Shown here: in pieces, positions 34,944 through 43,622 of the stretch
Layout: every line of letters begins with the position of its first letter
Position numbering within the stretch: the stretch's first letter is position 1
NCBI GenBank assembly: GCA_964463285.1
Contig: CAYXBB010000003.1
Location: 9,234 to 73,233 of the forward strand
Reading direction: 5' to 3'
DNA from: JAAZLS01 sp964463285
Lineage (GTDB): Bacteria > Bacillota > Dethiobacteria > DTU022
Length of the DNA: 64,000 nt
Notes under the pieces: generated by a model
Database searches by the model: none
Seen by the model: the letters and a program-made list of their open reading frames with translations, nothing else
What the model was told of the DNA's origin: nothing
Program-made: the position numbers and the translations under genes

Positions 34944-35635
34944 TACCTCCTGGAGCCAATGTTTTGTTCAAAACCACAACTGTTTCGTTTCCAATAGTTA
35001 AGTGAAAAAATAGATGCCATAGATATAACCAGTATTACAACTACCCACACCAGGGCCTTGGTGTTATTCCCTGCAGCCACCGCAAAATATATCGCCAAGG
35101 GGATGGTTTGGGTTTTGCCGGGGATATTGCCGGCCAACATCAGGGTAGCTCCAAATTCCCCCAGGGAACGGGCAAATGAAAGGATAATCCCGGCCATTAT
35201 CCCCGGCCAGGCCAAGGGGACAGTAATCCGCCAGAAAATGTTCCATTCCGAGGTGCCTAGGGTGCGGGCCGCATTTTCTATATTGGGCTCAATTTGTTCA
35301 AATGCTCCCCGGGCAGTCTGATACATCAGCGGAAAAGCTACCACCGTGGAGGCTATAACTGTAGCCCACCATGAAAATATTACGGTAGTGTCCAACTTTA
35401 ACAGCAGTTTGCCTAAAGGGCCATGTTTCCCAAACAGCAACAGCAGCCCAAATCCCAGTACCGTAGGGGGAAGCACCAGGGGTAGAGTAAACAGTCCGTC
35501 AATCAGCCCCCCGGCTTTTCCCCGGTAACTTGCAAGCCAGCGGGCGGCAGCACATCCAAGAAAAAAAGTTATTACTGTAGATAAAGAAGCGGTTTTTAAT
35601 GAAATCCATACCGGTACAAAATCTAGATCAGGCAT
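34943..35635 (-). CDS. modB: ModB, molybdate ABC transporter permease
   Basis: About 230 residues with five or six membrane segments and the permease loop ENAARTLGTSEWNIFWRITVP (EAA-like), then SFARSLGEFGATLMLAGN, the ModB signature. I choose ATG 35635 (MPDLDF), with AAGGCGGAG upstream, rather than an in-frame ATG 39 codons earlier that would run through the hairpin at 35678-35736. Confidence 0.92.
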   Translation of the reverse strand: MPDLDFVPVWISLKTASLSTVITFFLGCAAARWLASYRGKAGGLIDGLFTLPLVLPPTVLGFGLLLLFGKHGPLGKLLLKLDTTVIFSWWATVIASTVVAFPLMYQTARGAFEQIEPNIENAARTLGTSEWNIFWRITVPLAWPGIMAGIILSFARSLGEFGATLMLAGNIPGKTQTIPLAIYFAVAAGNNTKALVWVVVILVISMASIFSLNYWKRNSCGFEQNIGSRR

Positions 35636-35677
35636 ATATCTGCTCCGCCTTCTTAAATTAGTGAAAATATTTGACGA

Positions 35678-35736
35678 GGGGGGGGAATTGCCCTCATCAC
35701 CTTTCCTTTCAGCAGGTAACAGGCAAGTTCCCCCCC
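35678..35736. repeat. Long hairpin between modA and modB
   Basis: GGGGGGGAATTGCC (35678-35691) pairs with GGCAAGTTCCCCCCC (35722-35736) with a one-base bulge and a 30-base loop. It lies between modA and modB on the minus strand. It may tune expression of modB and modC relative to the binding protein. A second, weaker inverted repeat, ACAAGGGAGAG/CTCTCCCCTTGT, follows at about 35752-35793. Confidence 0.5.
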
Positions 35737-35804
35737 AATACGGACCTTTCACAAGGGAGAGTCATATGAAACAATATCCCCACCTCTCCCCTTGTATGCC
35801 CGGG

Positions 35805-36602
35805 CTAATTTAGAACCTTAAATCCATATTTCTCAAATACTGCTCCGGCTTGCTCTCCGGTTAAAAATTCAATTAAATCGGTTGATTCTTCGGGATACTC
35901 ACTATCTTTGATCACGGCAACCGGATAAATTACCGGCGAATGGGAACCGTCGGGAGCCGCAGCTACTACCTCTACCTTATCGGAAATCTGGGCATCAGTG
36001 CGGTATACCGCCCCTACATCCACCGCCTCTTGTTCCACGTAGGCCAGCACCTCGCGAACGTCTTTGGCCAGCATTAACTTAGACTGAACCTTTTCCCAGA
36101 TACCCAGAGTTTCAAATGCTTCCTGGGCATACTTGCCGGCCGGCACAGATTCCGGATCGCCGATAGTAATAAACGTGATATCGTCTTTGGCCAGATCGGC
36201 AAATTCAGCAACCCCGGAAAAACCCTTAGGAACCACCAGCACTAGTTCATTTTGTAATAGATCAACCCTTGTGTCATCCAGCAACAAACCTTTTTCCTCA
36301 AGTTCGTTCATCTGCTTGGAAGCTGCTGACATGAAAATATCAACCGGGGCCCCCTGTTCGATCTGCTGCTGCAAGGCACCGGAAGAGCCAAAGTTGAACT
36401 CAAAACTTATATGGGGATGTTCCTCGGTATAAAGCTGTTCGATTTCCTGCATGGCATCGGTAAGGCTGGCCGCCACCGACAGGCTCAGGGTAACCGGTTC
36501 CGCCTCTTCTGTTTCTTCGGGAGTGCAACCAACCAGGGTAAATAACATAGCCACGGTTAGGCCTATAATGGCCAATAGTCTGATAATCTGTTTTCTGCTC
36601 AA
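35805..36602 (-). CDS. modA: ModA, molybdate-binding lipoprotein
   Basis: A 265-residue lipoprotein: hydrophobic signal, lipobox TLVGC (Cys near 26), then acidic linker. The body is a type 2 binding protein: SVAASLTDAMQEIEQLYTE is the ModA N-terminal motif, with the oxyanion-binding Ser, then NFGSSGALQQQIEQGAPVDI. Molybdate and tungstate cannot be separated by sequence. It starts the modABC operon, about 110 bases downstream of the riboswitch 36712-36800 and its terminator 36646-36688. Confidence 0.93.
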   Translation of the reverse strand: MSRKQIIRLLAIIGLTVAMLFTLVGCTPEETEEAEPVTLSLSVAASLTDAMQEIEQLYTEEHPHISFEFNFGSSGALQQQIEQGAPVDIFMSAASKQMNELEEKGLLLDDTRVDLLQNELVLVVPKGFSGVAEFADLAKDDITFITIGDPESVPAGKYAQEAFETLGIWEKVQSKLMLAKDVREVLAYVEQEAVDVGAVYRTDAQISDKVEVVAAAPDGSHSPVIYPVAVIKDSEYPEESTDLIEFLTGEQAGAVFEKYGFKVLN

Positions 36603-36645
36603 TTGTCTTTCTCCTTCATAATTTTTGGCGCCCCTTCTTTAAGTA

Positions 36646-36688
36646 ACAAAAATAAAATGTTTCAATAAATGGTATTTTTATTGAAACA
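36646..36688 (-). terminator. Intrinsic terminator of the modA riboswitch
   Basis: On the minus strand TGTTTCAATAAA and TTTATTGAAACA form a perfect 12-bp stem (36688-36659) followed by TTTTATTTTT. It lies 24 bases after the riboswitch core. Confidence 0.87.
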
Positions 36689-36711
36689 CCGGAATAAATA
36701 TTTTTTCGATT

Positions 36712-36800
36712 ACCTCCTTTCCAATATCACGGGGGGGAAAACTGTTTCCAGTTTGCCCCTGCATCATTAGATGGCGGCCAGTATCCCATAAACATTTTTC
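36712..36800 (-). ncRNA. MOCO-type riboswitch upstream of modABC
   Basis: Minus strand order: ATGG/CCAT stem, AGGGG, GAAA-capped hairpin AAACTG-GAAA-CAGTTT, then CCCCCCC and GGAAAGGAGG. It matches the two other copies in the window block for block, with base changes kept paired in the hairpin. The outer closing stem is not obvious in this copy. Molybdate transport genes are known targets of Mo-cofactor riboswitches. Confidence 0.82.
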
Positions 36801-36879
36801 CCGGCCGGGGCATGTCTTCCGAGAAATGTTCACAGGGAGAATGGCTCGGAGATAAATAACAATTTTATGGTCTGAAACA

Positions 36880-36908
36880 ATTATAATATATTGTTTATGT
36901 ACAGGCAA
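36880..36908 (-). promoter_or_regulatory. Promoter of the modABC transcript
   Basis: Minus strand TTGCCT (36908-36903), 17-base spacer, TATAAT (36885-36880). The predicted start is about 80 bases before the riboswitch core. Confidence 0.75.
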
Positions 36909-37006
36909 ACAACGCTCCGTTTTTTTAGGCTTCTACATTGTTAAAGCTTTTCTGCCGGAAACCGGATCGGTTCTCAACCCCTCCCAGGTGGCGTAATCAC
37001 ACTATC

Positions 37007-37930
37007 TTAAAATTTATAACCAGATTCGCGGGTTAAAAACCGCCCGTAACCTTCCGGCCCCACGTATAATCCCTGATCAACAATCAGTTGCCCGCGACAA
37101 AATACGCTTTCGGGAAGTCCCCGTCCTTCGAAACCTTCAAAGGGATTATAGTCAACATTTTGATATTGTAATTCCTTGGTAATGGTAAAAGTTGATTCGG
37201 GATCGAAGATCACCAGATCGGCATCGCTACCCGGAGCAATTGTCCCTTTGCAAGGGAACAGCCCAAACAGCCTGGCCGGGTTCGTGCTAACCAGCTCCAC
37301 CATCCGGTTGGGGCTTATCAGCCCCTTATCAACCCCGCCGGCATAAAGCAGTTTAACCCTGGTTTCCACTCCCGGTGCCCCGTTGGGAATCCTGGTAAAA
37401 TCCTCGCGTCCCAGCTCCTTCTGGCCCCTGAAATTGAAGGAGCAGTGATCAGAGGCCACTACCTGCAATGTGCCACCCCTTAATCCTCGCCAGAGATAGC
37501 TCTCATTCCCTTTTTGCCGCAGCGGCGGGGACATAACATATTTGGCCCCTTCAAAATTAGGTTCTTCGTAACGATCTATGGAGAGAAACAGGTACTGAGG
37601 GCAGGTTTCGGCAAATACCGGGCGGCCCTCGGCCCGGGCTTCCGCCACCCGGGCCAGTGCTCCGGAAGTACTTAAATGAACCACATACGCCGGAGCCCCG
37701 GCAATCCGGGCCAGGGTTAAAAAGCGGTTTACGGCCTCTTCTTCGGCCAAGGGTGGGCGGCTCAAAGCGTGATAAAGCGGCTCAATTTGACCTCGCGCTA
37801 AAAATTCTTCGGAAAGCTCCTGGATGATATCCCCGTTTTCAGCATGAGCCAGCACCATGCCTCCGTAGCGGTTAGTCTGGCGTAAAATTTTTAACAGGGA
37901 AAGATCATCGATCTGGAATACCCCTCTACT
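37007..37930 (-). pseudogene. 5'-truncated dihydropyrimidinase/hydantoinase
   Basis: The frame is open only back to a TAA at 37931-37933, inside the end of the upstream gene. The remaining 307 residues match the C-terminal two thirds of a D-hydantoinase/dihydropyrimidinase: MVLAHAENGD, VVHLSTSGAL, SDHCSFNF and GLFPCKGTIAPGSDADLVI. The first 24 residues before the first ATG (for example LLKILRQTNRYGG) are still homologous, so real coding sequence begins mid-protein. Lost are about 140 residues, including the HxH metal motif and the carbamylated Lys. The enzyme would be inactive. The break lies at the junction with the diphosphoglycerate-synthetase-like gene, which suggests a deletion. Confidence 0.85.
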
Positions 37931-39266
37931 TTACCTTCAAAAAGCTGAAAGGCCACTCCTGCTCTTCTAAAATATCAGTCAAGGTTGGAGAACCGATTTC
38001 CTGAAGTTCATAACCTACCCGGAGACAGGGTTTGTTAAGGTTGATAATCCGACGCAGATCGATCGGAGTGGCACTTATCACCAGGTCAGCCGGCGTGCGA
38101 TTTATAGTCTCTTCCAGATCCCGGACCTGTTTTTCTCCGTAGCCCATTGCCGGCAGCAGCGCTCCTATGTGGGGATATTTTTCATAGGTAGCTTTTATGG
38201 TACCCGTAGCATAAGGCCGGGCATCTATCAATTCCGCCGCACCATGTTTCCGAGCAGCGATTACCCCCGCCCCGTAAATCATCTCCCCATGGGTTAAGGT
38301 CGGACCGTCCTCAATTACCAGTACTCTTTTGCCGGTTATTTTTTCGTCCCCTTCAACAAAAATAGGAGAAGCAGCCTCTATTATCCTAGCCCGGGGATTT
38401 ACCCCGACCACATTTTCCCGCACCCGGGCTATTCCCTCCGGGCCGGCAGTATCGATCTTATTGATGATCACCACATCGGCCAGCCGGAGATTGGTTTCCC
38501 CGGGATGATAGTTTAATTCATGCCCCGGGCGGTGGGGATCAACCAGGGTAATATAAAGATCCCCCCGGAAAAACGAAAAATCGTTGTTGCCGCCGTCCCA
38601 GATGATAAGGTCCGCTTCCCTTTCCGCCGCCCTTAAAATCTGCTCGTAATCCACCCCGGCATACACCACGATCCCCCGGTCGATATGAGGTTCGTATTCC
38701 TCCCGCTCCTCAATAGTACATTTATACAGATCCAGATCGCGGTAATCGGCAAATCTCTGGCAAGCCTGTTCGGCCAGATCCCCGTAGGGCATGGGATGGC
38801 GAACTACCACTACTTTCAGCCCTTTCTGGGATAAAATATCACATACCCGGCGGGTGGCCTGGCTTTTCCCTACTCCGGTGCGGACAGCGGTTACCGCGAT
38901 TACCGGTTTATTGGAATCCAACATGGTATGCTTAAGCCCCATAAGTTTAAAATCGGCCCCGGCAGCCATCACCTGTGATGCTTTAGACATAACATAACGG
39001 TAAGGCGTGTCGCTGTAGGCAAACACCACCTGATCGGCGTTCAACTCCCTGATCAACTGCCCCAGATTTTCTTCGGCAAAGATCGGAATCCCCCGGGGAT
39101 ACAGCTTCCCGGCCAGTTGCCCGGGATAAACCCTCCCCTCAATATCCGGTATCTGGGTGGCGGTAAATGCAACCACCTGATAGGCATCGTTGTCCCGGAA
39201 ATAAACATTAAAATTGTGGAAATCCCGGCCCGCCGCCCCCATAATGATTACCTTAGTTTTGGCCAT
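37926..39266 (-). CDS. Cyclic 2,3-diphosphoglycerate synthetase-like P-loop protein
   Basis: A 446-residue cytosolic protein. The N-terminus has a Rossmann-like IIMGAAGRDFHNFN start, the middle a P-loop TAVRTGVGKSQATRRV (near 128-143), then IWDGGNNDFSFF and a NKID-type motif (VIINKID). This is the family named for the archaeal cyclic 2,3-diphosphoglycerate synthetase. Bacterial members occur beside carbamoyltransferases and hydantoinases, and their reaction is not established. Here it lies between argF and the hydantoinase remnant on the same strand, so a role in purine or hydantoin/carbamoyl metabolism is suggested by context only. Confidence 0.78.
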   Translation of the reverse strand: MAKTKVIIMGAAGRDFHNFNVYFRDNDAYQVVAFTATQIPDIEGRVYPGQLAGKLYPRGIPIFAEENLGQLIRELNADQVVFAYSDTPYRYVMSKASQVMAAGADFKLMGLKHTMLDSNKPVIAVTAVRTGVGKSQATRRVCDILSQKGLKVVVVRHPMPYGDLAEQACQRFADYRDLDLYKCTIEEREEYEPHIDRGIVVYAGVDYEQILRAAEREADLIIWDGGNNDFSFFRGDLYITLVDPHRPGHELNYHPGETNLRLADVVIINKIDTAGPEGIARVRENVVGVNPRARIIEAASPIFVEGDEKITGKRVLVIEDGPTLTHGEMIYGAGVIAARKHGAAELIDARPYATGTIKATYEKYPHIGALLPAMGYGEKQVRDLEETINRTPADLVISATPIDLRRIINLNKPCLRVGYELQEIGSPTLTDILEEQEWPFSFLKVK

Positions 39267-39297
39267 CCTAAAACCCTCCCAGGTTTAATTTAAAAAA

Positions 39298-39416
39298 CCA
39301 GGGGGACGGTTCTTTTGTGCAAAGTGTTTAGATTTGTTTCTTACAAACAATCGAAACAACCGGAAGGAAACTAATAAATGTTTTTGGCAAAATGCACAAA
39401 AGAACCGTCCCCCTGG
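39298..39416. repeat. Long inverted repeat (24-bp perfect arms) between argF and the P-loop gene
   Basis: Arms 39298-39321 (begins CCAGGGGGACGGTTCTTTTG) and 39393-39416 are perfectly complementary with a 71-base interior that holds a smaller TTTGT/ACAAA hairpin. The element lies wholly between genes and shows no target-site duplication and no open frame. It may be a non-autonomous repeat or an RNA stem; its GGGACGGTTC core is related to 12425-12439. Confidence 0.75.
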
Positions 39417-39425
39417 TCATGGTTC

Positions 39426-40355
39426 CTACATCAGCAGTGATAACAGCGCTTTTTGAAGATGAAGACGATTTTCGGCCTGATCAAACACGATCGACTGAGG
39501 CCCGTCGATCACTTCATCGGTAATCTCTTCACCCCGATGGGCCGGCAAACAGTGCATTACCAGCACCTCCGGGGGAGCCTTGGCCAAAAGATCCCGGTTG
39601 ACCTGGTAGCGTCTAAATATTTTTCTGTTCGGGGACTGTTCCTCCTGACCCATGCTGGTCCAGGCATCGGTATAGATCAATTGGACCTTTTCTATTACTG
39701 ATTCGGGATCGGCACATAGGTTAATCTTTGCCCCGGTTTCCATCGCGTCTTCTCTGGCCAGGCGAGTAATTTCAGGATCCGGTTCCCGACCTACCGGAGT
39801 ACATATCGTAATATTTAAACCGGTCTTGGCTCCTCCGAACATCAAGGAATGAGCTACGTTATTCCCGTCACCCAAATAAAGCAGAGTAAGCCCGGCCAGG
39901 TTTTCCAATCTTTCTTGGATCGTTAACAGATCGGAGAGCACCTGGCAGGGATGAAGCAGATCGGTAAGCCCGTTAATCACCGGGATGGAAGCATGGCAGG
40001 CCAGTTCCGCCACCTCCTGTTGGGAATAAGTCCGGATCACCACTCCGTCTACAAACCGGCTTAAAATCCGGGCAGTATCGGCAATGGTTTCCCCCCGCTT
40101 TAACTGCAGGTCGTTAGCATTCAGATATAGGGCATATCCCCCCAACTGCCACATGGCTACCTCAAATGATATCCTGGTGCGGGTAGAACTTTTCTGAAAG
40201 ATCATGCCCAGCGTTTTGCCTTGCAGGGGTTGCAGTCTTTCTCCGGCCAGATGTCTTTTCTTGATTGATCCCGCTGTATCCAAAATATAACGGACCTCTT
40301 CTCGGGAAAGATCATGGATCGACAGGATGTGTTTGCCTTTTAGTGGTAATTCCAT
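39426..40355 (-). CDS. argF: Ornithine carbamoyltransferase
   Basis: About 309 residues. Carbamoyl-phosphate binding STRTR (in KSSTRTRISFE), HPCQ (LLHPCQVLSDLLT), and the ornithine loop motifs DAWTSMGQEE and HCLPAHRGEE. These make it an ornithine rather than aspartate enzyme; a catabolic or putrescine-type role cannot be excluded. I choose ATG 40355, with AGGAGGG 8 bases upstream, over an in-frame ATG 26 codons earlier. No other arginine genes are nearby; hisC precedes it. Confidence 0.9.
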   Translation of the reverse strand: MELPLKGKHILSIHDLSREEVRYILDTAGSIKKRHLAGERLQPLQGKTLGMIFQKSSTRTRISFEVAMWQLGGYALYLNANDLQLKRGETIADTARILSRFVDGVVIRTYSQQEVAELACHASIPVINGLTDLLHPCQVLSDLLTIQERLENLAGLTLLYLGDGNNVAHSLMFGGAKTGLNITICTPVGREPDPEITRLAREDAMETGAKINLCADPESVIEKVQLIYTDAWTSMGQEEQSPNRKIFRRYQVNRDLLAKAPPEVLVMHCLPAHRGEEITDEVIDGPQSIVFDQAENRLHLQKALLSLLM

Positions 40356-40496
40356 ATCTTCATACCCTCCTGTAATATTAACGGTAACCAACCATAAGCC
40401 ATAGGTCCACAAAATAATAACCCGATCTATCACAAACTGTCAGGTTAAATTTTAGACATAAACCCTGCTATCCCTTTTCTTCCCGGGATATTTCGT

Positions 40497-41615
40497 CTAG
40501 TCCAACTCCTTAAGGACCTCCACCAGGGTCTCCAGAAAACGCTGGTTTTGCGGTTCGGTACCGATGGTTACCCGGATGAAAGTCGGATAACCAAATATAT
40601 CTCCACTGCGGATAATTATTCCCCGCTGCAGTAACCGTTCAAATACTCTTCGAGAATCAACCCCGACATCTACAAAATAAAAGTTGGCCTGGGAGGGAAC
40701 AGGTGTTAAACCCAGTTTTCCCAGCCCCCGGGCCAGCTGCCGCTTGCCTTCCTCTACCAGGCACAGACTGTTCTCTAAATGTTTCTTATCAGACAGCGCC
40801 GCCAGCGCCGCCGCCTGAGCCGGGGAATTTACGTTAAACGGTTCCCGGATCCGGTTCAGGTCAGAGGCAATTTTTTCCGGCGCGATAGCATAGCCGATCC
40901 GCAGGCCGGCCAGTCCATATATTTTAGAAAAAGTGCGCAAGGAGATTACCGGTCGGTGCTGATGTACAAAAGCTGGGCCAAAACTGCATTCCGGATCAGT
41001 AACATATTCCCGATAGGCTTCATCCATTACTACCAACAATCGGGGCGGCAGGCAATCCAAAAACCGCTCCATCCTCCGTTGGTCTACAATAGTACCGGTG
41101 GGGTTGTTGGGGCTACAGATAAAAATCAAGCGGGTCCGCTCCGTCAACCGATCAAAAGCCGCCTCCAAATTATAATCAAAATTTTTACCTTTCAGGGGAA
41201 TATAGTTCAGGGTTCCCCCGGCTTTACGCACGGCATACTCATATTCGGAAAAGGTAGGATAAACCGCTATCGCTTCTTCCCCCGGATTAAGAAAAGCCTG
41301 AGTTAACAGGCCTAGCAGCTCATCTGAGCCATTGCCAAGAACAAGCTGCTCAACTTTAACTTTCCACTTTTCAGCCAGAGCCTGTTTTAAATAATAACCA
41401 TTGCCGTCGGGGTAGTAGTTAACGTTTTGAATATGGCGCTGTATAGATTTAAGAGCCAGGGGGGATGGTCCCAGGGGGTTTTCATTGGAAGCCAACTTTA
41501 TCGCTCCGGTTATCCCCAGTTCCCGTTCCACCTCTTCCACCGGTTTGCCCGGAATATAGGGCTTGATTAGCTGTAAATTTGAACGAAGCTCCGGATACCG
41601 GCAGCTGTCAGGCAA
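40497..41615 (-). CDS. hisC: Histidinol-phosphate aminotransferase
   Basis: A 372-residue class I PLP aminotransferase. Motifs: LASNENPLGPSPLA at the start, FICSPNNPTGTIV, MDEAYREYV and the PLP Lys in LRTFSKIYGLAGLRIGYA. This is the HisC pattern; such enzymes can also transaminate aromatic amino acids. A lone hisC upstream of argF. It is not next to the hisF at 42788, which lies on the other strand. Confidence 0.9.
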   Translation of the reverse strand: MPDSCRYPELRSNLQLIKPYIPGKPVEEVERELGITGAIKLASNENPLGPSPLALKSIQRHIQNVNYYPDGNGYYLKQALAEKWKVKVEQLVLGNGSDELLGLLTQAFLNPGEEAIAVYPTFSEYEYAVRKAGGTLNYIPLKGKNFDYNLEAAFDRLTERTRLIFICSPNNPTGTIVDQRRMERFLDCLPPRLLVVMDEAYREYVTDPECSFGPAFVHQHRPVISLRTFSKIYGLAGLRIGYAIAPEKIASDLNRIREPFNVNSPAQAAALAALSDKKHLENSLCLVEEGKRQLARGLGKLGLTPVPSQANFYFVDVGVDSRRVFERLLQRGIIIRSGDIFGYPTFIRVTIGTEPQNQRFLETLVEVLKELD

Positions 41616-41716
41616 TTCAAAGAGCCCCCTTTGATATCAAGTTACGCTCATTATTATACCTTAAGTTGAATATATGTTAAACAGGGTGTTAACTTTAACC
41701 AAAGGGGGAAAACCGG

Positions 41717-42511
41717 TTGTTTGTTGCGCTAATTGTTAACCGGCGGAGGTTTATTTACCTGCTTTTACTGGCGCTGGCCTTGCTAATATTGAATCCCCTG
41801 CTCAAACTGCCGGAAAAACTTGGTGAGGTAATAGCCCAATCCAAGCGTTTGGTCCCGATATACTATGTAGATACACCCGAAAAAAAAGTGGCGTTTTCTT
41901 TTGATGCCAGCTGGGGCGCAGAACGAACTGAGCGCATACTGGATATACTGGATGAGTATTCACTAAAAACCACCTTCTTTTTAACAGGTTTTTGGGTGGA
42001 AGAGTACCCGCAATACGTAAAGCTCATTGCCGACCGAGGTCATGAAATCGGCAACCATACCTCCACCCACCCCCACTTGAGTAACGCCACGGAGGAACAG
42101 ATCAAAGAAGAGTTGCTTAAAATTGAGCAGATGATTGAAGAAATTACCGGCAGGCGCCCCACCTTGTTCCGGGCTCCATTCGGGGAATACAACAACCGGG
42201 TAATTACCGTGGCCGAGCAGTTGGGCTATAGCACTATCCAGTGGAGCATCGATTCTCTGGACTGGCAGAACCTAACCCGGGAGGAAATAGTACAGAGGGT
42301 AAGTCACCGGGCCCACAAGGGCGCCATAATTTTGTTTCACAATAATGGCTTGTATACCGCTGATGCCCTGCCGGAGATTATTGAGTATTATCAGCATCAC
42401 GGTTATTCGATACTTCCTATCTCCGAATTAATCTATCATCAAAACTTTACCATCGACCCGCATAGCGGGGCCCAGGTTCCAAATCCCAAACCCAAACACC
42501 GGCCTGAGTAA
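41717..42511 (+). CDS. Membrane-anchored polysaccharide deacetylase (PdaB-like)
   Basis: A 264-residue protein with an N-terminal membrane anchor (about 11-27) and a NodB domain: VAFSFDASWGAE (first Asp pair DASW, the PdaB-type variant), GNHTSTHPHLSN (metal His), LFRAPFGEYNN, IQWSIDSLDW and IILFHNNG. PdaB-like proteins act in spore formation. The TTG start at 41717 has GGGGG 8 bases before it; no ATG with a better site is present. It diverges from hisC. Confidence 0.87.
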   Translation: MFVALIVNRRRFIYLLLLALALLILNPLLKLPEKLGEVIAQSKRLVPIYYVDTPEKKVAFSFDASWGAERTERILDILDEYSLKTTFFLTGFWVEEYPQYVKLIADRGHEIGNHTSTHPHLSNATEEQIKEELLKIEQMIEEITGRRPTLFRAPFGEYNNRVITVAEQLGYSTIQWSIDSLDWQNLTREEIVQRVSHRAHKGAIILFHNNGLYTADALPEIIEYYQHHGYSILPISELIYHQNFTIDPHSGAQVPNPKPKHRPE

Positions 42512-42787
42512 TAGCTTACAATAATATAAGATTATCGCCTGGATTGCCGGGAAACCTTGAATGCGTTGCCACGGAAAAATCGGCCCGTCTTTTTATAGGG
42601 GCGAGCTTTTCCAGCCGGCCGGATATAAGCACCCGCTATAAGCTAGCTGCTTTCGGAAAACTACAAACAACCAAATACCGGATCGGCAGCGGCTAAACGC
42701 AGAATTTCGATCCTCGACTAAACTTGCACCGGCGTTAAAATTCTGCTAAGATCAGTTCAGAAATTACCCTTAAGTGAGTAAATTTTT

Positions 42788-43561
42788 ATGTCCTATAAAA
42801 GAATCATCCCCTGCCTGGATTTGAAAGATGGCCGGCTGGTAAAAGGTGTAAAGTTTCTTAACCTTAAGAACGCGGGAAACGCCATCGAAAAAGCAATTCA
42901 GTATACCGGTGACGGCGCCGACGAGCTGGTGATGCTGAATATTTCTAATTCCCCGGAAGGATATCTGGCCACACAAAAGGTTATTCTGGACGCCGTAAAG
43001 AAGGTGGTTGTACCGGTAATGGCCGGCGGAGGTATCCGTTCAATTGATTCTATGCACGATCTTTTCCAATACGGGGTTGACAAAATAGCTATTAACACCG
43101 CTGCCCTGGAAAATCCTCAGTTGATCGACACTGCTGCCAAACGTTTTGGAAGCCGGCGAATAGTGGTGGCAGTAGATGCCCTGCGATCTCGATCTTCCTC
43201 AAGTTCAACCCCCTCCTGGGAGGTCTACAGTGGAAGCGGGCATAGATCCACCCGACGGGAGGCTGTGTTATGGTGTGTCGAAGCCGCACAAAGAGGGGCA
43301 GGCGAGATTTTATTGACCTCCATAGATTCCGATGGAACCCAAAATGGTTATGATCTGGAGCTGCTGGCAGCAGTGGCGGAAGCGGTTCCTATTCCCGTAA
43401 TTGCCTCCGGCGGAGCAGGTTCTCCGAAACATCTGGTAGAAGCTCTAACCTCTGGTAAGGCCCAGGCAGTGCTGATCGCTTCTCTGCTTCATTACGGAAA
43501 TTATACCGTGACTAATCTTAAGCAATATCTGGCAGAACAGGGTTTGCCGGTACGCCTGTAA
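42788..43561 (+). CDS. hisF: HisF-like imidazole glycerol phosphate synthase subunit, orphan
   Basis: A 257-residue (beta-alpha)8 barrel. Both catalytic Asp are kept: PCLDLKDGRLVKGVKF and VVAVDALR. The phosphate sites MAGGGIRS and IASGGAGS are present, with EILLTSIDSDGTQNGYDLEL. Differences from typical HisF include GVKF for GVNF and a Ser-rich insertion near 137-145 where the ammonia-gate loop lies. No hisH, hisA or other his genes adjoin it; pdxS is 61 bases downstream. It may be a working orphan HisF or a paralogue with another amide-transfer role. Confidence 0.8.
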   Translation: MSYKRIIPCLDLKDGRLVKGVKFLNLKNAGNAIEKAIQYTGDGADELVMLNISNSPEGYLATQKVILDAVKKVVVPVMAGGGIRSIDSMHDLFQYGVDKIAINTAALENPQLIDTAAKRFGSRRIVVAVDALRSRSSSSSTPSWEVYSGSGHRSTRREAVLWCVEAAQRGAGEILLTSIDSDGTQNGYDLELLAAVAEAVPIPVIASGGAGSPKHLVEALTSGKAQAVLIASLLHYGNYTVTNLKQYLAEQGLPVRL

Positions 43562-43622
43562 AGAATTAAGTTAATTATTTGTTTAATCTGTGTGATCAGT
43601 AACATCCTGTAAGGAGGCGGGA

